This document shows, piece by piece, positions 16,962 through 26,248 of a DNA stretch of 64,000 nt. The first letter of the stretch is position 1, and every line of letters starts with the position of its first letter. Origin of the DNA: Methylophaga sp. (GTDB lineage Bacteria > Pseudomonadota > Gammaproteobacteria > Nitrosococcales > Methylophagaceae); NCBI GenBank assembly GCA_002706095.1, contig PAJP01000001.1:1-64000 (forward strand), in the 5' to 3' direction. The notes under the pieces are model-generated. The model worked only from the letters and a program-made list of their open reading frames with translations. It searched no databases and had not been told where the DNA came from. A program made the translations under genes and the position numbers.

Positions 16962-19685
16962 ATGTCAGCCGATATAGTCGTTAGTCTTGATAATGTCAGT
17001 CATCGATATGGTGAGACACAGGCATTGGCATCGATGTCAGTTGATATCCCAGCTGGTCAACGCGTTGGGTTTATTGGGCCTGATGGTGTTGGCAAGTCCA
17101 CATTACTAGGACTTATTGCGGGAGTAAAAAAGATACAAAGCGGGCAATGTCAGGTCTTAGCTGCTGATATGGCTGATAATCGCGAGCGTCATGCTATTTG
17201 CTCAAGAATCGCTTACATGCCACAAGGTCTGGGTAAAAATCTTTATATGACCTTGTCTGTGCATGAAAATCTGATTTTCTTTGCTCGTCTGTTTAATTTA
17301 GCCCCTCATGAACGTGAGGCACGTATCACGCTTTTATTAAAAAGCACGGGATTGAATGAGTTTCGTGATCGACCTGCTGGTCAATTATCTGGCGGCATGA
17401 AACAGAAACTGGGTTTATGTTGCGCGTTGATTCATAACCCGGATTTATTAATTCTGGATGAGCCTACCACGGGTGTTGATCCGCTATCTCGCCGTCAATT
17501 CTGGACATTGATTGATCGTATTCGTGCCCAGCGACCACAGATGAGTGTCTTGATCGCCACAGCTTATATGGATGAAGCGGCTAATTTTGATTTTTTGGTT
17601 GCGATGGATGAGGGGCAAGTACTCGGTACTGGCAGTCCTGCCGAACTTATCAAACACACCGGACAAAGTAATCTCGACGAGGCATTCATCGCTCTGTTAC
17701 CTGAGAATAAGCGGCAGGGCCATAAAACAATCACTGTTCCGCCACGACAAGAGTCTGAGAAGATCGCGATTTCAGCCAAAGACTTATCAAAGACCTTTGG
17801 TGATTTTACGGCGGTTAATCAGGTCAGTTTTGAAATAGAGCGTGGTGAGATTTTCGGGTTCCTGGGTTCAAATGGTTGTGGTAAGACCACGACCATGAAA
17901 ATGTTAACAGGCTTATTGCCGACCAGTTCTGGTGAAGCACGCTTGTTTGGTGAAGTTGTCGATGCTAAAGATATCGCTATACGCCAACGTGTTGGTTTTA
18001 TGTCACAAGGCTTTTCTCTGTATGAAGAGCTGACGGTCATACAAAACCTGGTATTACATGCCAGGTTGTTTGATTTGGCAAAAGCTTACCAACAACAACG
18101 TATTGATAAGTTGCTGAACGATTTTGACCTTAAACGTTATCAGGCTCATGTCGCTAAGGATCTACCATTAGGCATCCGTCAACGTTTATCACTGGCCGTT
18201 GCGATCATTCATGAACCCGAAATTCTCATTCTCGATGAGCCCACATCTGGTGTTGATCCGATTGCACGTGATGAGTTTTGGCAGATATTGATTAGCTTGT
18301 CACGAGAGCAGGGTGTGACCATCTTTGTCTCAACTCATTTTATGAATGAAGCCCAGCGCTGTGACCGAATATCGCTCATGCATGCGGGAACGGTACTTGC
18401 CACGGATTCACCCGACGCACTGTGTAAGAGCAAGGGGGGCGATAATCTTGAAGATGCGTTTATTGCCTACTTGACAGAGCAGCAAGTTGAAGAGAGTGAT
18501 GATAGCGAGTTGTTATCCGATAAAGCGATGTCTAGCCAACAAGATAAAATCCATCATGGTGGTTTTTCATTAACACGATTACTCGCCTATAGTCTGCGTG
18601 AGGCTTTAGAAATTACACGCGATCCGGTGCGTTTGGTCTTTGCTTTTTTAGGGACGGTGATTCTGCTTTTTGTGTTGGGATATGGAATCAGCCTTGATGT
18701 GGAAGATATTCCCTTTGCGGTGATGGATCGGGATCAGTCTCCTGAGAGCCGAGATTACATTCAAAGCCTGGCGGGCTCGCGCTATTTTGAAGAAAAAAAG
18801 CCACTCTATAGTGACACTGACATGGATGAACGCATGCGAAGTGGTGAACTGGGTGTGGCTATCGAAATACCGCCTGACTATGGCAAAGATATGCGTCATG
18901 GTAAGCAGCCCAGTGTGGGTGTTTGGGTTGATGGTTCGATGCCATATCGTGCTGAAACGATCAAAGGCTATATGCAGGGCTTTCATCTCAGCTATTTGTC
19001 AGAACTCAGTATCAGAGAGTCAGGTATTCAGGTAACCCCTAGCTATCAGTTAGTGTCGAGGTATCGCTACAACCCTCAGGTTGAGAGTCTGATTTCAATG
19101 GTGCCTGGTGTGATGCCCATTTTATTGTTGATGATTACCTCAATGCTCACCGCCTTGTCGATTGTCAGAGAAAAAGAATTGGGATCCATCACTAATTTCT
19201 ACGCCACGCCGGTCAATAGACTTGAGTTTTTATTAGGTAAACAATTGCCATACATCATTATTGGCATGATGAACTTTCTGATGTTGATGTGGCTGGTCTA
19301 TATGGTCTTTGATGTGCCCTTAACGGGTAGTTTTTGGGCCTTACTGGTGGGGACTTTTCTTTATATTATTGTGGCTACTTGCATGGGGCAGTTTATCTCT
19401 GCCTTTACCAAAACCCAGATAGCAGCCATCTTTCTGGCCATGATTAGCAGTATTGTGCCTTGTGTGAATTACGCAGGACTTATCAATCCGATTAACTCTC
19501 TTGAAGGCGCTGGCTATGTCATAGGGCATATGTATCCGGCCTCTTATTATTTGTTGATATGTCGTGGCGCGTTTACCAAAGGATTGGGTTTTGAGGAATT
19601 AACAGCTTTTTATTGGCCTATGATCATGGCTATTGTCGTCATCATGTGTCTGAGTTTTGTATTACTCAAGAAACAGGATCGCTGA
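16962..19685 (+). CDS. rbbA: ABC transporter fusion: two ATPase domains plus ABC-2 permease (RbbA-like)
   Basis: 907 residues, the same size and plan as E. coli RbbA (911). The first nucleotide-binding domain has Walker A GPDGVGKST (39-47), signature LSGGMKQ and Walker B LLILDEPTTG. The second has GSNGCGKTT (302-310), a degenerate signature (LPLGIRQRLS) and Walker B ILILDEPTSG near 422. An ABC-2 type membrane domain fills the C-terminal 360 residues, with one helix near 560 and five after about 710. E. coli RbbA was described as ribosome-associated, but the operon with an adaptor and a second permease argues for export. The downstream permease starts at the base after its stop. Confidence 0.9.
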   Translation: MSADIVVSLDNVSHRYGETQALASMSVDIPAGQRVGFIGPDGVGKSTLLGLIAGVKKIQSGQCQVLAADMADNRERHAICSRIAYMPQGLGKNLYMTLSVHENLIFFARLFNLAPHEREARITLLLKSTGLNEFRDRPAGQLSGGMKQKLGLCCALIHNPDLLILDEPTTGVDPLSRRQFWTLIDRIRAQRPQMSVLIATAYMDEAANFDFLVAMDEGQVLGTGSPAELIKHTGQSNLDEAFIALLPENKRQGHKTITVPPRQESEKIAISAKDLSKTFGDFTAVNQVSFEIERGEIFGFLGSNGCGKTTTMKMLTGLLPTSSGEARLFGEVVDAKDIAIRQRVGFMSQGFSLYEELTVIQNLVLHARLFDLAKAYQQQRIDKLLNDFDLKRYQAHVAKDLPLGIRQRLSLAVAIIHEPEILILDEPTSGVDPIARDEFWQILISLSREQGVTIFVSTHFMNEAQRCDRISLMHAGTVLATDSPDALCKSKGGDNLEDAFIAYLTEQQVEESDDSELLSDKAMSSQQDKIHHGGFSLTRLLAYSLREALEITRDPVRLVFAFLGTVILLFVLGYGISLDVEDIPFAVMDRDQSPESRDYIQSLAGSRYFEEKKPLYSDTDMDERMRSGELGVAIEIPPDYGKDMRHGKQPSVGVWVDGSMPYRAETIKGYMQGFHLSYLSELSIRESGIQVTPSYQLVSRYRYNPQVESLISMVPGVMPILLLMITSMLTALSIVREKELGSITNFYATPVNRLEFLLGKQLPYIIIGMMNFLMLMWLVYMVFDVPLTGSFWALLVGTFLYIIVATCMGQFISAFTKTQIAAIFLAMISSIVPCVNYAGLINPINSLEGAGYVIGHMYPASYYLLICRGAFTKGLGFEELTAFYWPMIMAIVVIMCLSFVLLKKQDR

Positions 19686-20807
19686 ATGAGTAGTATGAAA
19701 AATATTGTCAATCTTGGCGTAAAAGAGTTACGGACATTGGTGCAGGACCCCGTAATGGTGATGGTCATTTTGATCGCTTTTACATTGATGGTCTACTCAG
19801 CAGGCAAAAGCGTCTCAACAGAACTCCAGAACACACCCATTGCCATCGTAGATGAGGATCAATCACCGATATCTATCAATATTGCAGAGGCGTTCTATGA
19901 ACCGCATTTTAAACCGGCAGAACAGATATCGCTCGCACAGATGAATCAATCTCTTGATACAGGAATGTATACCTTTGTATTAGATATTCCCCCTGATTTT
20001 CAAAAAGATTTATTAGCTGGTCGCCAGCCTGAAATTCAGCTGGCTATAGATGCCACCATGATGAGTCAGGCGTTTATTGGCGCTGGTTATATTAGTGAAA
20101 TCATTGATAGAGAAGTGCAACATTTGCTGAAAACTTCTAACACAGCATCGTCAACAGCTGTGCAACAAATTATTCGCATGCGATTTAATCCCAATCTGAA
20201 TAGTGCTTGGTTTAGTGGTGTGATGGAGCTGATCAATATGATCACTTTACTGTCAGTCATTCTGACAGGTGCTGCATTAATTCGTGAACGTGAACACGGC
20301 ACGCTGGAGCATCTCTTAGTGATGCCCATTACACCTTTTCAAATTATGATCGCCAAGATTTGGTCGATGGGACTGGTGGTGCTAATCACCAGTACCTTTT
20401 CACTATATGTGGTTATTCAGGGCTGGCTGAATATGACTATTGCGGGTTCTATTGCGTTATTTCAGCTGGGCACTGCTTGCTTTTTATTCTCGACCACATC
20501 GTTAGGGATTTTATTAGGCACACTGGCTCGTAGTATGCCCCAGCTCGGTCTCTTATTGCTGTTATTGATATTGCCTTTACAAATGTTATCGGGCGGCATG
20601 ACACCTTTTGATAGTATGCCCGACATTGTTCAACATATTATGCAGTTCGCTCCGACCTCACATTTTGTCAGTACCAGTCAGGCTGTGCTTTACCGGGGCG
20701 CTGATTTTGCCATTATCTGGCCGGATTTATTGGCTAACTTAATGATAGGTAGTGTCTTTTTTTTGATGGCACTGTTCTTATTCAGAAAAAGCCTGGCAAC
20801 GGTATAA
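19686..20807 (+). CDS. ABC-2 type permease (YhhJ-like)
   Basis: 373-residue inner-membrane protein: one N-terminal helix (about 20-40), a large periplasmic domain (about 45-175), then five helices typical of ABC-2 permeases (LINMITLLSVILTGAALIRERE at about 180-200, with the EREHGTLE motif following). It starts immediately after the rbbA stop (TGA ATG). It presumably dimerises with the membrane half of the RbbA-like fusion to form the pore. The substrate is unknown; the nearest upstream genes, eptA-PAP2, hint at an envelope role but are separated by 88 bp. Confidence 0.88.
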   Translation: MSSMKNIVNLGVKELRTLVQDPVMVMVILIAFTLMVYSAGKSVSTELQNTPIAIVDEDQSPISINIAEAFYEPHFKPAEQISLAQMNQSLDTGMYTFVLDIPPDFQKDLLAGRQPEIQLAIDATMMSQAFIGAGYISEIIDREVQHLLKTSNTASSTAVQQIIRMRFNPNLNSAWFSGVMELINMITLLSVILTGAALIREREHGTLEHLLVMPITPFQIMIAKIWSMGLVVLITSTFSLYVVIQGWLNMTIAGSIALFQLGTACFLFSTTSLGILLGTLARSMPQLGLLLLLLILPLQMLSGGMTPFDSMPDIVQHIMQFAPTSHFVSTSQAVLYRGADFAIIWPDLLANLMIGSVFFLMALFLFRKSLATV

Positions 20808-21007
20808 GCCCTGCTGTTAGTGACATGTAATGGACAAGTTTTTCAAGGTACTTCAGTATGTGTAGGTGTAGCGCATTGAGTTTGAGTCAAGGCCATAAAA
20901 TTAAGTCTTAAAAAGATAAGGTTGTGAAGCTAAGTTGTTTTCTGTGGGGCGCAAATACTAACAGAACTCAGTAACAAGCCATAACCAAAGTAAGGAGGGG
21001 ATAGACC

Positions 21008-21775
21008 ATGAATTTAGAAGAGAAAATCTGCCAAAGCTGTACAGAAGACAATAATTTGGATTTTGACTTTACCATGGCCTTTCAACCTATCATTAATTGC
21101 AGCAATGAGACGATTTATGGGTATGAGGCTCTAGTCCGAGGTATCAATAACGAGTCGGCATATTCTGTAATCTCTCGAGTCAATGATAGTAATCGTTATC
21201 TTTTTGACCAGCTCTGCCGGGTGAAAGCTATCTCGCTGGCATCAAAATTAAATATTACTTCCATGCTGAGCATTAATTTTCTGCCCAACGCGGTTTATGT
21301 ACCTGAACGGTGTATTCGCACCACCTTCGAAGCGGCAAAACAATATGATTTTCCCACAGAGAGAATCATGTTTGAGTTTACAGAAGTGGAAAAAATAGAT
21401 GATACAGAACATGTCAAACGTATCGTTGATTATTATCAGTCGCTAGGGTTCAAGACTGCAGTGGATGATTTTGGTTCTGGCTACTCTGGTCTCAATCTGC
21501 TTGCTGACTTCCAAACAGATATCATTAAACTCGACATGGCGCTCATCAGAAATATTGATTCGAATAAGGTACGTCAAGCTATTATCAAGAACTGTATAAC
21601 CATGTTCGATGAGTTGAATATTACAACCTTGGCGGAAGGCATTGAAACCTATGAAGAATATGCCTGGTTACGAGATGCCGGAATTGAACTCATGCAGGGA
21701 TATTATTTTGCCAAACCTGGTTTTGAAAGCTTACCTGAAATAGATCATGGGCATTACCGACAGGCCAGCCAATGA
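21008..21775 (+). CDS. Stand-alone EAL-domain protein (c-di-GMP phosphodiesterase)
   Basis: 255 residues, essentially one EAL domain. Catalytic pattern intact: EAL at 40-42 (YGYEALVRG), INFLPNA, FEFTEVEK (ExTE), VDDFGSGYSG near 153, KLDMAL, AEGIETYEE and QGYYFAKP. It should hydrolyse c-di-GMP to pGpG. A very strong ribosome site (AAGGAGGGG) precedes ATG 21008, suggesting high translation. An N-terminal CxxC (C8, C11) precedes the domain and could sense metal or redox state, which is inference. It is monocistronic, with about 200 bp of unassigned sequence upstream. Confidence 0.9.
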   Translation: MNLEEKICQSCTEDNNLDFDFTMAFQPIINCSNETIYGYEALVRGINNESAYSVISRVNDSNRYLFDQLCRVKAISLASKLNITSMLSINFLPNAVYVPERCIRTTFEAAKQYDFPTERIMFEFTEVEKIDDTEHVKRIVDYYQSLGFKTAVDDFGSGYSGLNLLADFQTDIIKLDMALIRNIDSNKVRQAIIKNCITMFDELNITTLAEGIETYEEYAWLRDAGIELMQGYYFAKPGFESLPEIDHGHYRQASQ

Positions 21776-21905
21776 TTCATGAGCGGGCTGTATTCAACAA
21801 CAGTATATGTTCGCTAAACACAGGCATGAACGATAGCTTACATAGAGTACGGTCTCACAAGCTCTCAACATAAAAAACGCATGATAATTAAGAGAACTCA
21901 TTACG

Positions 21906-22367
21906 ATGATTAACTGGTTAGCCAATCTTGGTGATGTCACCCATGCTGTACAGTTGGCATTGACACCAGCTTTCCTTCTTACCGGCATGGCCGGTATTCT
22001 CAATGTAATGGCGAACCGGCTCGCGCGTATCATAGACCGAGCAAGAGTGTTAACCGATAAAATGACCTCAGGGAAGGAACTGTCTGAGCCTTGTCGAGAA
22101 GAAATAGCCGTATTGGGTTTACGCCGAAGAGCCGCCAGTAATGCTATTACCATGTGTGTGTTGTCTGCTTTGTTAATCTGCTCCGTTGTCTCAGTGATGT
22201 TTTTAGAAGCCCTGCTTGATTTCAATTTACGTTGGATGATAGGCGCGTTATTTATGGGCTCGACGATGGCCTTGGTTATTGGTCTGGCTTTTTTTTTGCG
22301 AGAAGTGCATTTAGCCACACGCAATAGTTATAAGATGATTCCATCAATGCAAAATAAAAAGCATTGA
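21906..22367 (+). CDS. DUF2721 membrane protein
   Basis: 153 residues with three predicted transmembrane helices (about 17-37, 80-103, 110-132) and the family start VTHAVQLALTPAFLLTG followed by NRLARIIDRAR, the most conserved stretch of DUF2721. The function of the family is unknown. The gene lies between the EAL protein and the MscS-type channel on the same strand, about 110 bp from the latter, and may share the regulation of this small membrane-protein group. Confidence 0.8.
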   Translation: MINWLANLGDVTHAVQLALTPAFLLTGMAGILNVMANRLARIIDRARVLTDKMTSGKELSEPCREEIAVLGLRRRAASNAITMCVLSALLICSVVSVMFLEALLDFNLRWMIGALFMGSTMALVIGLAFFLREVHLATRNSYKMIPSMQNKKH

Positions 22368-22475
22368 TAAAACTGGGGTACTAACTAAGGTGGATACAGA
22401 CAAGCAAAGTCTACTCCTTATGGTTTCAACTCCATTCTAATTAACATTGATTTATTGATAAGACTTGGCATCACT

Positions 22476-23510
22476 ATGGAACAGGACGCAGTGGGATTAA
22501 CGGACACGATCAGCATATTGTCGGCACAGATGAGGGAACTATGGGAGGCCACGATAAGGGTGATGCCTTCTTTTATTATTGGTCTACTGGTCTTTCTTAT
22601 CTTCTTTTTACTGGCAAAGCCATTTTCTGCTCTGCTGGTGCATCCCATTGCTTATATCAGTAGCAGTAATCTGGTTCAGAACGTGATCAGGCGCATTATC
22701 AGTCTATTTATTATCTTAGTCGGCTTGTATATCTTTCTGAATATTGTTGGCTTAACGCAGGCCGCACTCGCCATTGTCAGTGGTACTGGTTTGCTGGGTA
22801 TTATCATTGGTTTTGCGTTCAGAGATATCGCCGAAAATTTCATTTCAAGTTTGCTGCTGAGTGTTCAACGACCCTTTTTAATTGGTGATGTCATCGAAGT
22901 ACAAGGGTTGAAAGGCGTTGTAAATAAGGTGACGGCCCGTGGCACAACCTTGGTTGATTTCGATGGCAATCATATTCAAATACCCAATGCGACCATCTAT
23001 AAAAATGTGATTAAAAACTTCTCGGCGAATCCCTGGGTAAGAGGCAGTTTTATTATAGGCATTGCCTATGATGCCAGCATCCAGCAATCCAGGCAGACCA
23101 TTTTGTCGGTATTAAATGAACAAAATGAAGTGCTAAAAGATCCTGAACCACAGGTGCTGATTGACTCATTAGGCTCATCCACGATTAATATCGTGATTAA
23201 TTTTTGGGTCGATGGCCACCAATATGCCTTAAATAAGGTGGCTTCAGTGCTGATGCACAAAACCGTACGAAAATTGGAAGCGGCAGGTATCAATATGCCG
23301 GATGATGCTAGAGAGGTCATCTTTCCTCAAGGATTGCCTGTTGTGCAAACGGGGCAGCCACAAGCAGTGATGTCAGAGCCGTCTAGTACAAAATCTCTAC
23401 ATACTGACAATGCTGATGTGAGTACACAAGAACTGGCCAGTGATACACAAGATATTATTGAGCAGGCAAAAAATGCACGTGATCCTGAGGAAGGAAAAAA
23501 TATTATCTAA
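22476..23510 (+). CDS. MscS-family mechanosensitive ion channel
   Basis: 344 residues: three N-terminal helices, with the pore-lining third helix rich in Gly/Ala (AALAIVSGTGLLGIIIGFAF), then the MscS beta domain (FLIGDVIEVQGLKGVVNKV, DFDGNHIQIPNA) and the alpha/beta vestibule to about residue 290. The last 55 residues are a polar Ser/Thr/Gln-rich tail. It releases solutes on hypo-osmotic shock. ATG 22476 is preferred to the TTG at 22455; no convincing ribosome site is seen for either. It is followed 65 bp later by the ion-channel gene, so two channels are adjacent. Confidence 0.9.
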   Translation: MEQDAVGLTDTISILSAQMRELWEATIRVMPSFIIGLLVFLIFFLLAKPFSALLVHPIAYISSSNLVQNVIRRIISLFIILVGLYIFLNIVGLTQAALAIVSGTGLLGIIIGFAFRDIAENFISSLLLSVQRPFLIGDVIEVQGLKGVVNKVTARGTTLVDFDGNHIQIPNATIYKNVIKNFSANPWVRGSFIIGIAYDASIQQSRQTILSVLNEQNEVLKDPEPQVLIDSLGSSTINIVINFWVDGHQYALNKVASVLMHKTVRKLEAAGINMPDDAREVIFPQGLPVVQTGQPQAVMSEPSSTKSLHTDNADVSTQELASDTQDIIEQAKNARDPEEGKNII

Positions 23511-23575
23511 ACAGAGTTATCTCTGAATTCGTTATTGTTTTAGACTCAGGCAAACATTACTAACAGGAGCCCAGA

Positions 23576-24379
23576 ATGGGGCAGGCAACATCACCAGATT
23601 CAACTTTCTGGCAGCGATTACATCATAAAATTGACCATCTTTATCATGGCTCAAGCACCGGTGCCCGACGATTTCGTTGGGGCTTATTAGCATTTGATGC
23701 CATTACCATCCTGTATTTCTTATTAGCCTCTTTTTATCATCATATTGATGATTTTCATGTGCTTGAAGAGGCGATTGGTGTTATCTACTTGCTGGAGTTA
23801 TTGGCCAGATTATATATCTGTAAATCAAAACTACGTTATCTCATTCACCCGGTTGGACTGGCCGATATTATTGTTATTATTTCCCTGCTGGCACCATCTT
23901 TGGCCGAGAATTTTAGTTTCTTACGAGTGATCCGTACGCTGCGATTACTACGCTCTTACCACATGCTGAAAAATCTTCGTAAACAGTCACGTTTCGTGCG
24001 AATGCATGAAGATGTGTTGTTCAGTATCGTCAATCTATTTGTGTTTATCTTTGTGATTACTGCCATTGTTTATGTGAGTCAGGTACACATCAACGACGAT
24101 ATTAATGATTATATCGATGCACTTTATTTCACTATAGCCACACTCACGACGACCGGGTTTGGTGATATAACGCTGGTGGGACATGATGGACATATTCTGG
24201 CGGTTCTCATCATGATCTTTGGTATCTCATTATTTTTAAGGCTCATTCAGACTATTTTTCGTCCAGGCAAAGTACGTTATGAATGTCCATCATGCGGCTT
24301 AAACCGTCATGATCATGATGCGATTCACTGTAAACATTGCGGTGAAGTCATCCATATCACCACAGAAGGAGAGTACTAA
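23576..24379 (+). CDS. Voltage-gated-like potassium channel with C-terminal zinc ribbon
   Basis: 267 residues with a six-helix ion-channel plan. It has an S4-like helix with spaced arginines (RVIRTLRLLRSYHM, about 121-134), a pore loop with selectivity filter TTTGFGD (near 190) and a pore-lining last helix. After the pore there is a two-CxxC zinc ribbon, YECPSCG followed 14 residues later by CKHCG, in the last 40 residues. Bacterial channels usually carry an RCK or cyclic-nucleotide domain here, so the ribbon may be a metal- or redox-responsive gate (inference). ATG 23576 follows CAGGAG at 6 nt. Confidence 0.88.
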   Translation: MGQATSPDSTFWQRLHHKIDHLYHGSSTGARRFRWGLLAFDAITILYFLLASFYHHIDDFHVLEEAIGVIYLLELLARLYICKSKLRYLIHPVGLADIIVIISLLAPSLAENFSFLRVIRTLRLLRSYHMLKNLRKQSRFVRMHEDVLFSIVNLFVFIFVITAIVYVSQVHINDDINDYIDALYFTIATLTTTGFGDITLVGHDGHILAVLIMIFGISLFLRLIQTIFRPGKVRYECPSCGLNRHDHDAIHCKHCGEVIHITTEGEY

Positions 24380-24586
24380 ACATCACGGTTGTCATATGAT
24401 TTCAGATGGCTACGAAGCGAAGTATATCGATACTTGACGACGTGTATATTGGGCTCGGACATCGTTGTCGTGTTCTTGCCTGCTTGTAGATTAACTTCAA
24501 TCTTGCCTTTCTCATTATGTTGCTGTCATGATTTAATAGGATTGCCCCAAGGATGTGGGCAATTGAAAATGATTAAGGAAAATAAA

Positions 24587-24838
24587 ATGAACAAATTTCT
24601 TCTAGGAAGCATTATTCTTCTCATCTCTGGCTGCCTGACCTTATCAGGTGAATACCAAGCCTTTGTTTTTGATGCCGATGGCAAGCAGCTCAATCAAAAC
24701 TTAATTCTTAGAGCGAGTGGTTCTGGAATTTATTCCCTACGAAATTCCGTCTGCAACGCTTATCCTGGGGCAACAATTACCATTATCGATGTAGAAACAG
24801 GGGAAGAGTTAGAAAGTGAAAGTCCCTATCAGTGTTAG
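24587..24838 (+). CDS. Small lipoprotein of unknown function
   Basis: 83-residue predicted lipoprotein: basic start, hydrophobic core and lipobox LISGC with Cys16. The mature part is about 67 residues with two further cysteines (VCNAY, YQC-end), likely a disulfide. The frame is open from 24389, but the signal sequence and an AAGGAA site place the start at ATG 24587. I recognise no family. A small hairpin (24541-24563, 7-bp stem ATTGCCC/GGGCAAT) lies just upstream and is unassigned. Confidence 0.7.
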   Translation: MNKFLLGSIILLISGCLTLSGEYQAFVFDADGKQLNQNLILRASGSGIYSLRNSVCNAYPGATITIIDVETGEELESESPYQC

Positions 24839-24859
24839 GTATCTAATCACCTACGCCAA

Positions 24860-25486
24860 ATGGGTCATGCCATGATGCAGGTGTTATTTGTACATGGCAT
24901 GGGCCGCTCCCCCTTATCTGGCTGGCCAATGCTGCGCCGCTTCAGACAGCATGGAATACGAACACAATCATTCAGTTACTGTGTGTCAAGACAATCCTTT
25001 GCGTCGATTCAGTCTCGACTGGAAAAGCGTATCGAAGCTATAGCCAGTGACGGTGAATATATTCTGATCGGGCATTCATTAGGTGGTGTGTTACTTAGGG
25101 CTGCTCTGGCAAATATGGACGACTCAGTCAAAGCACCCAAACAGCTTTTTCTGCTCGGCTCGCCTGTTAAAAAATCCAGATTAGCCGTTTATTTCCGCCG
25201 ATATTGGATGTTTCGTTTCTTAACACAAGACTGCGGTGAGCTATTAGCCTCGAGTGAACGGATGCTGGATATTCCTGCGAGTGATTGCCCAGCAACGGCT
25301 GTTGTTGGCGTAAAAGGCATCAATGGGAAAAGCAGTCCGTTTAGAGATGAGTTAAATGATGGGGTGGTGTCTTTGTCTGAAGTCAGTGCGGATTGGATTC
25401 AAGACCAGATTCAGTTGCCTGTAATCCATAGTTTCTTACCTTCCAGTAAGCGAGTATCCAGTGTTATCTTGTCCAGGATTGTTTGA
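24860..25486 (+). CDS. Alpha/beta hydrolase, lipase/PGAP1-like
   Basis: 208 residues of alpha/beta-hydrolase fold: oxyanion motif FVHGMGRSPLSG near residue 10, nucleophile elbow GHSLGG (about 72-77), and a late Asp (DGVVS) and His (VIHSF) in catalytic-triad positions. It has the short architecture of lipase-like or PGAP1-like cytoplasmic esterases. The substrate is unknown. Three starts compete (ATG 24860, 24872, 24875) and none has a clear ribosome site; the first was kept. It ends before a bidirectional hairpin facing rnk. Confidence 0.75.
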   Translation: MGHAMMQVLFVHGMGRSPLSGWPMLRRFRQHGIRTQSFSYCVSRQSFASIQSRLEKRIEAIASDGEYILIGHSLGGVLLRAALANMDDSVKAPKQLFLLGSPVKKSRLAVYFRRYWMFRFLTQDCGELLASSERMLDIPASDCPATAVVGVKGINGKSSPFRDELNDGVVSLSEVSADWIQDQIQLPVIHSFLPSSKRVSSVILSRIV

Positions 25487-25501
25487 TTCTATGCTTTAGC
25501 A

Positions 25502-25526
25502 AGGCTCTGGAGTTTATCCAGAGCCT
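25502..25526. terminator. Hairpin between convergent hydrolase and rnk genes
   Basis: A 10-bp perfect stem (25502-25511 with 25517-25526) and 5-nt loop lie between two convergent stop codons. The T tract is weak on both sides, so efficiency is uncertain. Confidence 0.6.
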
Positions 25527-25536
25527 ATGTTGTCAT

Positions 25537-25953
25537 TTAACGATGGTATTCACCTGCTCGTTCTGGCTGGTATAGGATTTCATCGACGTGCACGCGAATG
25601 GTTTGACCATCACGACCTGGCCAATCAATTTCATCACCCTCAACTAAGCCCAGCATGGCGCTGCCAGCAGGCGCCAGTATCGATATCGTCTTGCCATCTG
25701 TTGTCATGTCTTTTGGATAGACCAGCGTCAGGCAAAAAGTTTGATCTGAGGAAGATACCGAAAATTTAACGGTGGAGTTCATCGTTACCACATTAGGTGG
25801 GATTGCCGTAGGTTCAACAATGTCGGCGCGATCCAGTTCTGCTTCCAGATAGGATGTTCGTTCAGCTTCGACAGGCGTTAACCCATCCAAAATATGTTCT
25901 AAACGGTGTAAGTCTAGCTCTGAAACAATAATATTCGGTTGTGATACATTCAT
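25537..25953 (-). CDS. rnk: Nucleoside diphosphate kinase regulator Rnk (GreA/GreB-fold)
   Basis: 138 residues (E. coli Rnk 136): a short N-terminal coiled-coil finger (about 8-45) and a C-terminal FKBP-like GreA/B domain (VKFSVSSSDQ, LVYPKDMT, ILAPAGSAMLGLVEGDEIDW). Rnk binds RNA polymerase near the secondary channel and affects nucleoside diphosphate kinase and alginate levels in Pseudomonas. It lacks the long GreA finger, so it is not a cleavage factor. ATG 25953 lies downstream of a doubtful small frame on the same strand. Confidence 0.9.
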   Translation of the reverse strand: MNVSQPNIIVSELDLHRLEHILDGLTPVEAERTSYLEAELDRADIVEPTAIPPNVVTMNSTVKFSVSSSDQTFCLTLVYPKDMTTDGKTISILAPAGSAMLGLVEGDEIDWPGRDGQTIRVHVDEILYQPERAGEYHR

Positions 25954-25970
25954 TTAATAACCTCTCAACA

Positions 25971-26219
25971 TTAAGATGTAGCTGTACTGCGACAACGTGT
26001 TATAAATAAAAAATGGAAATAAAAAGGCGCGAACATCTCACTGTTCTGAACGATATCATGCCATAAAGTCTGAGGACTTATAAGCCTTATTCTGGCTTTA
26101 TCTGGAGTATGAAAATTAGCCTGGAATACATATTCTAACGTGCTGTTAATCAATGTTATTTCTGCCTGATTCGGACCGAGGTGAAAAGCACTAATCCTTA
26201 ATTTATGGGCGTGAAACAT
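25971..26219 (-). CDS. Doubtful small hypothetical protein
   Basis: An 82-codon frame between the GGDEF gene and rnk on the same strand, starting at ATG 26219 (the frame is open from a TTG at 26243). The product (starting MFHAHKLRISAF) has no recognisable motif, signal or membrane helix apart from an aromatic stretch APFYFHFLF near its end. No ribosome site is visible. Its position fills an otherwise empty 295-bp gap, which is the main argument for it. It may instead be untranslated sequence carrying the rnk promoter. Confidence 0.3.
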   Translation of the reverse strand: MFHAHKLRISAFHLGPNQAEITLINSTLEYVFQANFHTPDKARIRLISPQTLWHDIVQNSEMFAPFYFHFLFITRCRSTATS

Positions 26220-26248
26220 GATTTTCTGCTGAAGTGGCGGCAAAGTGC

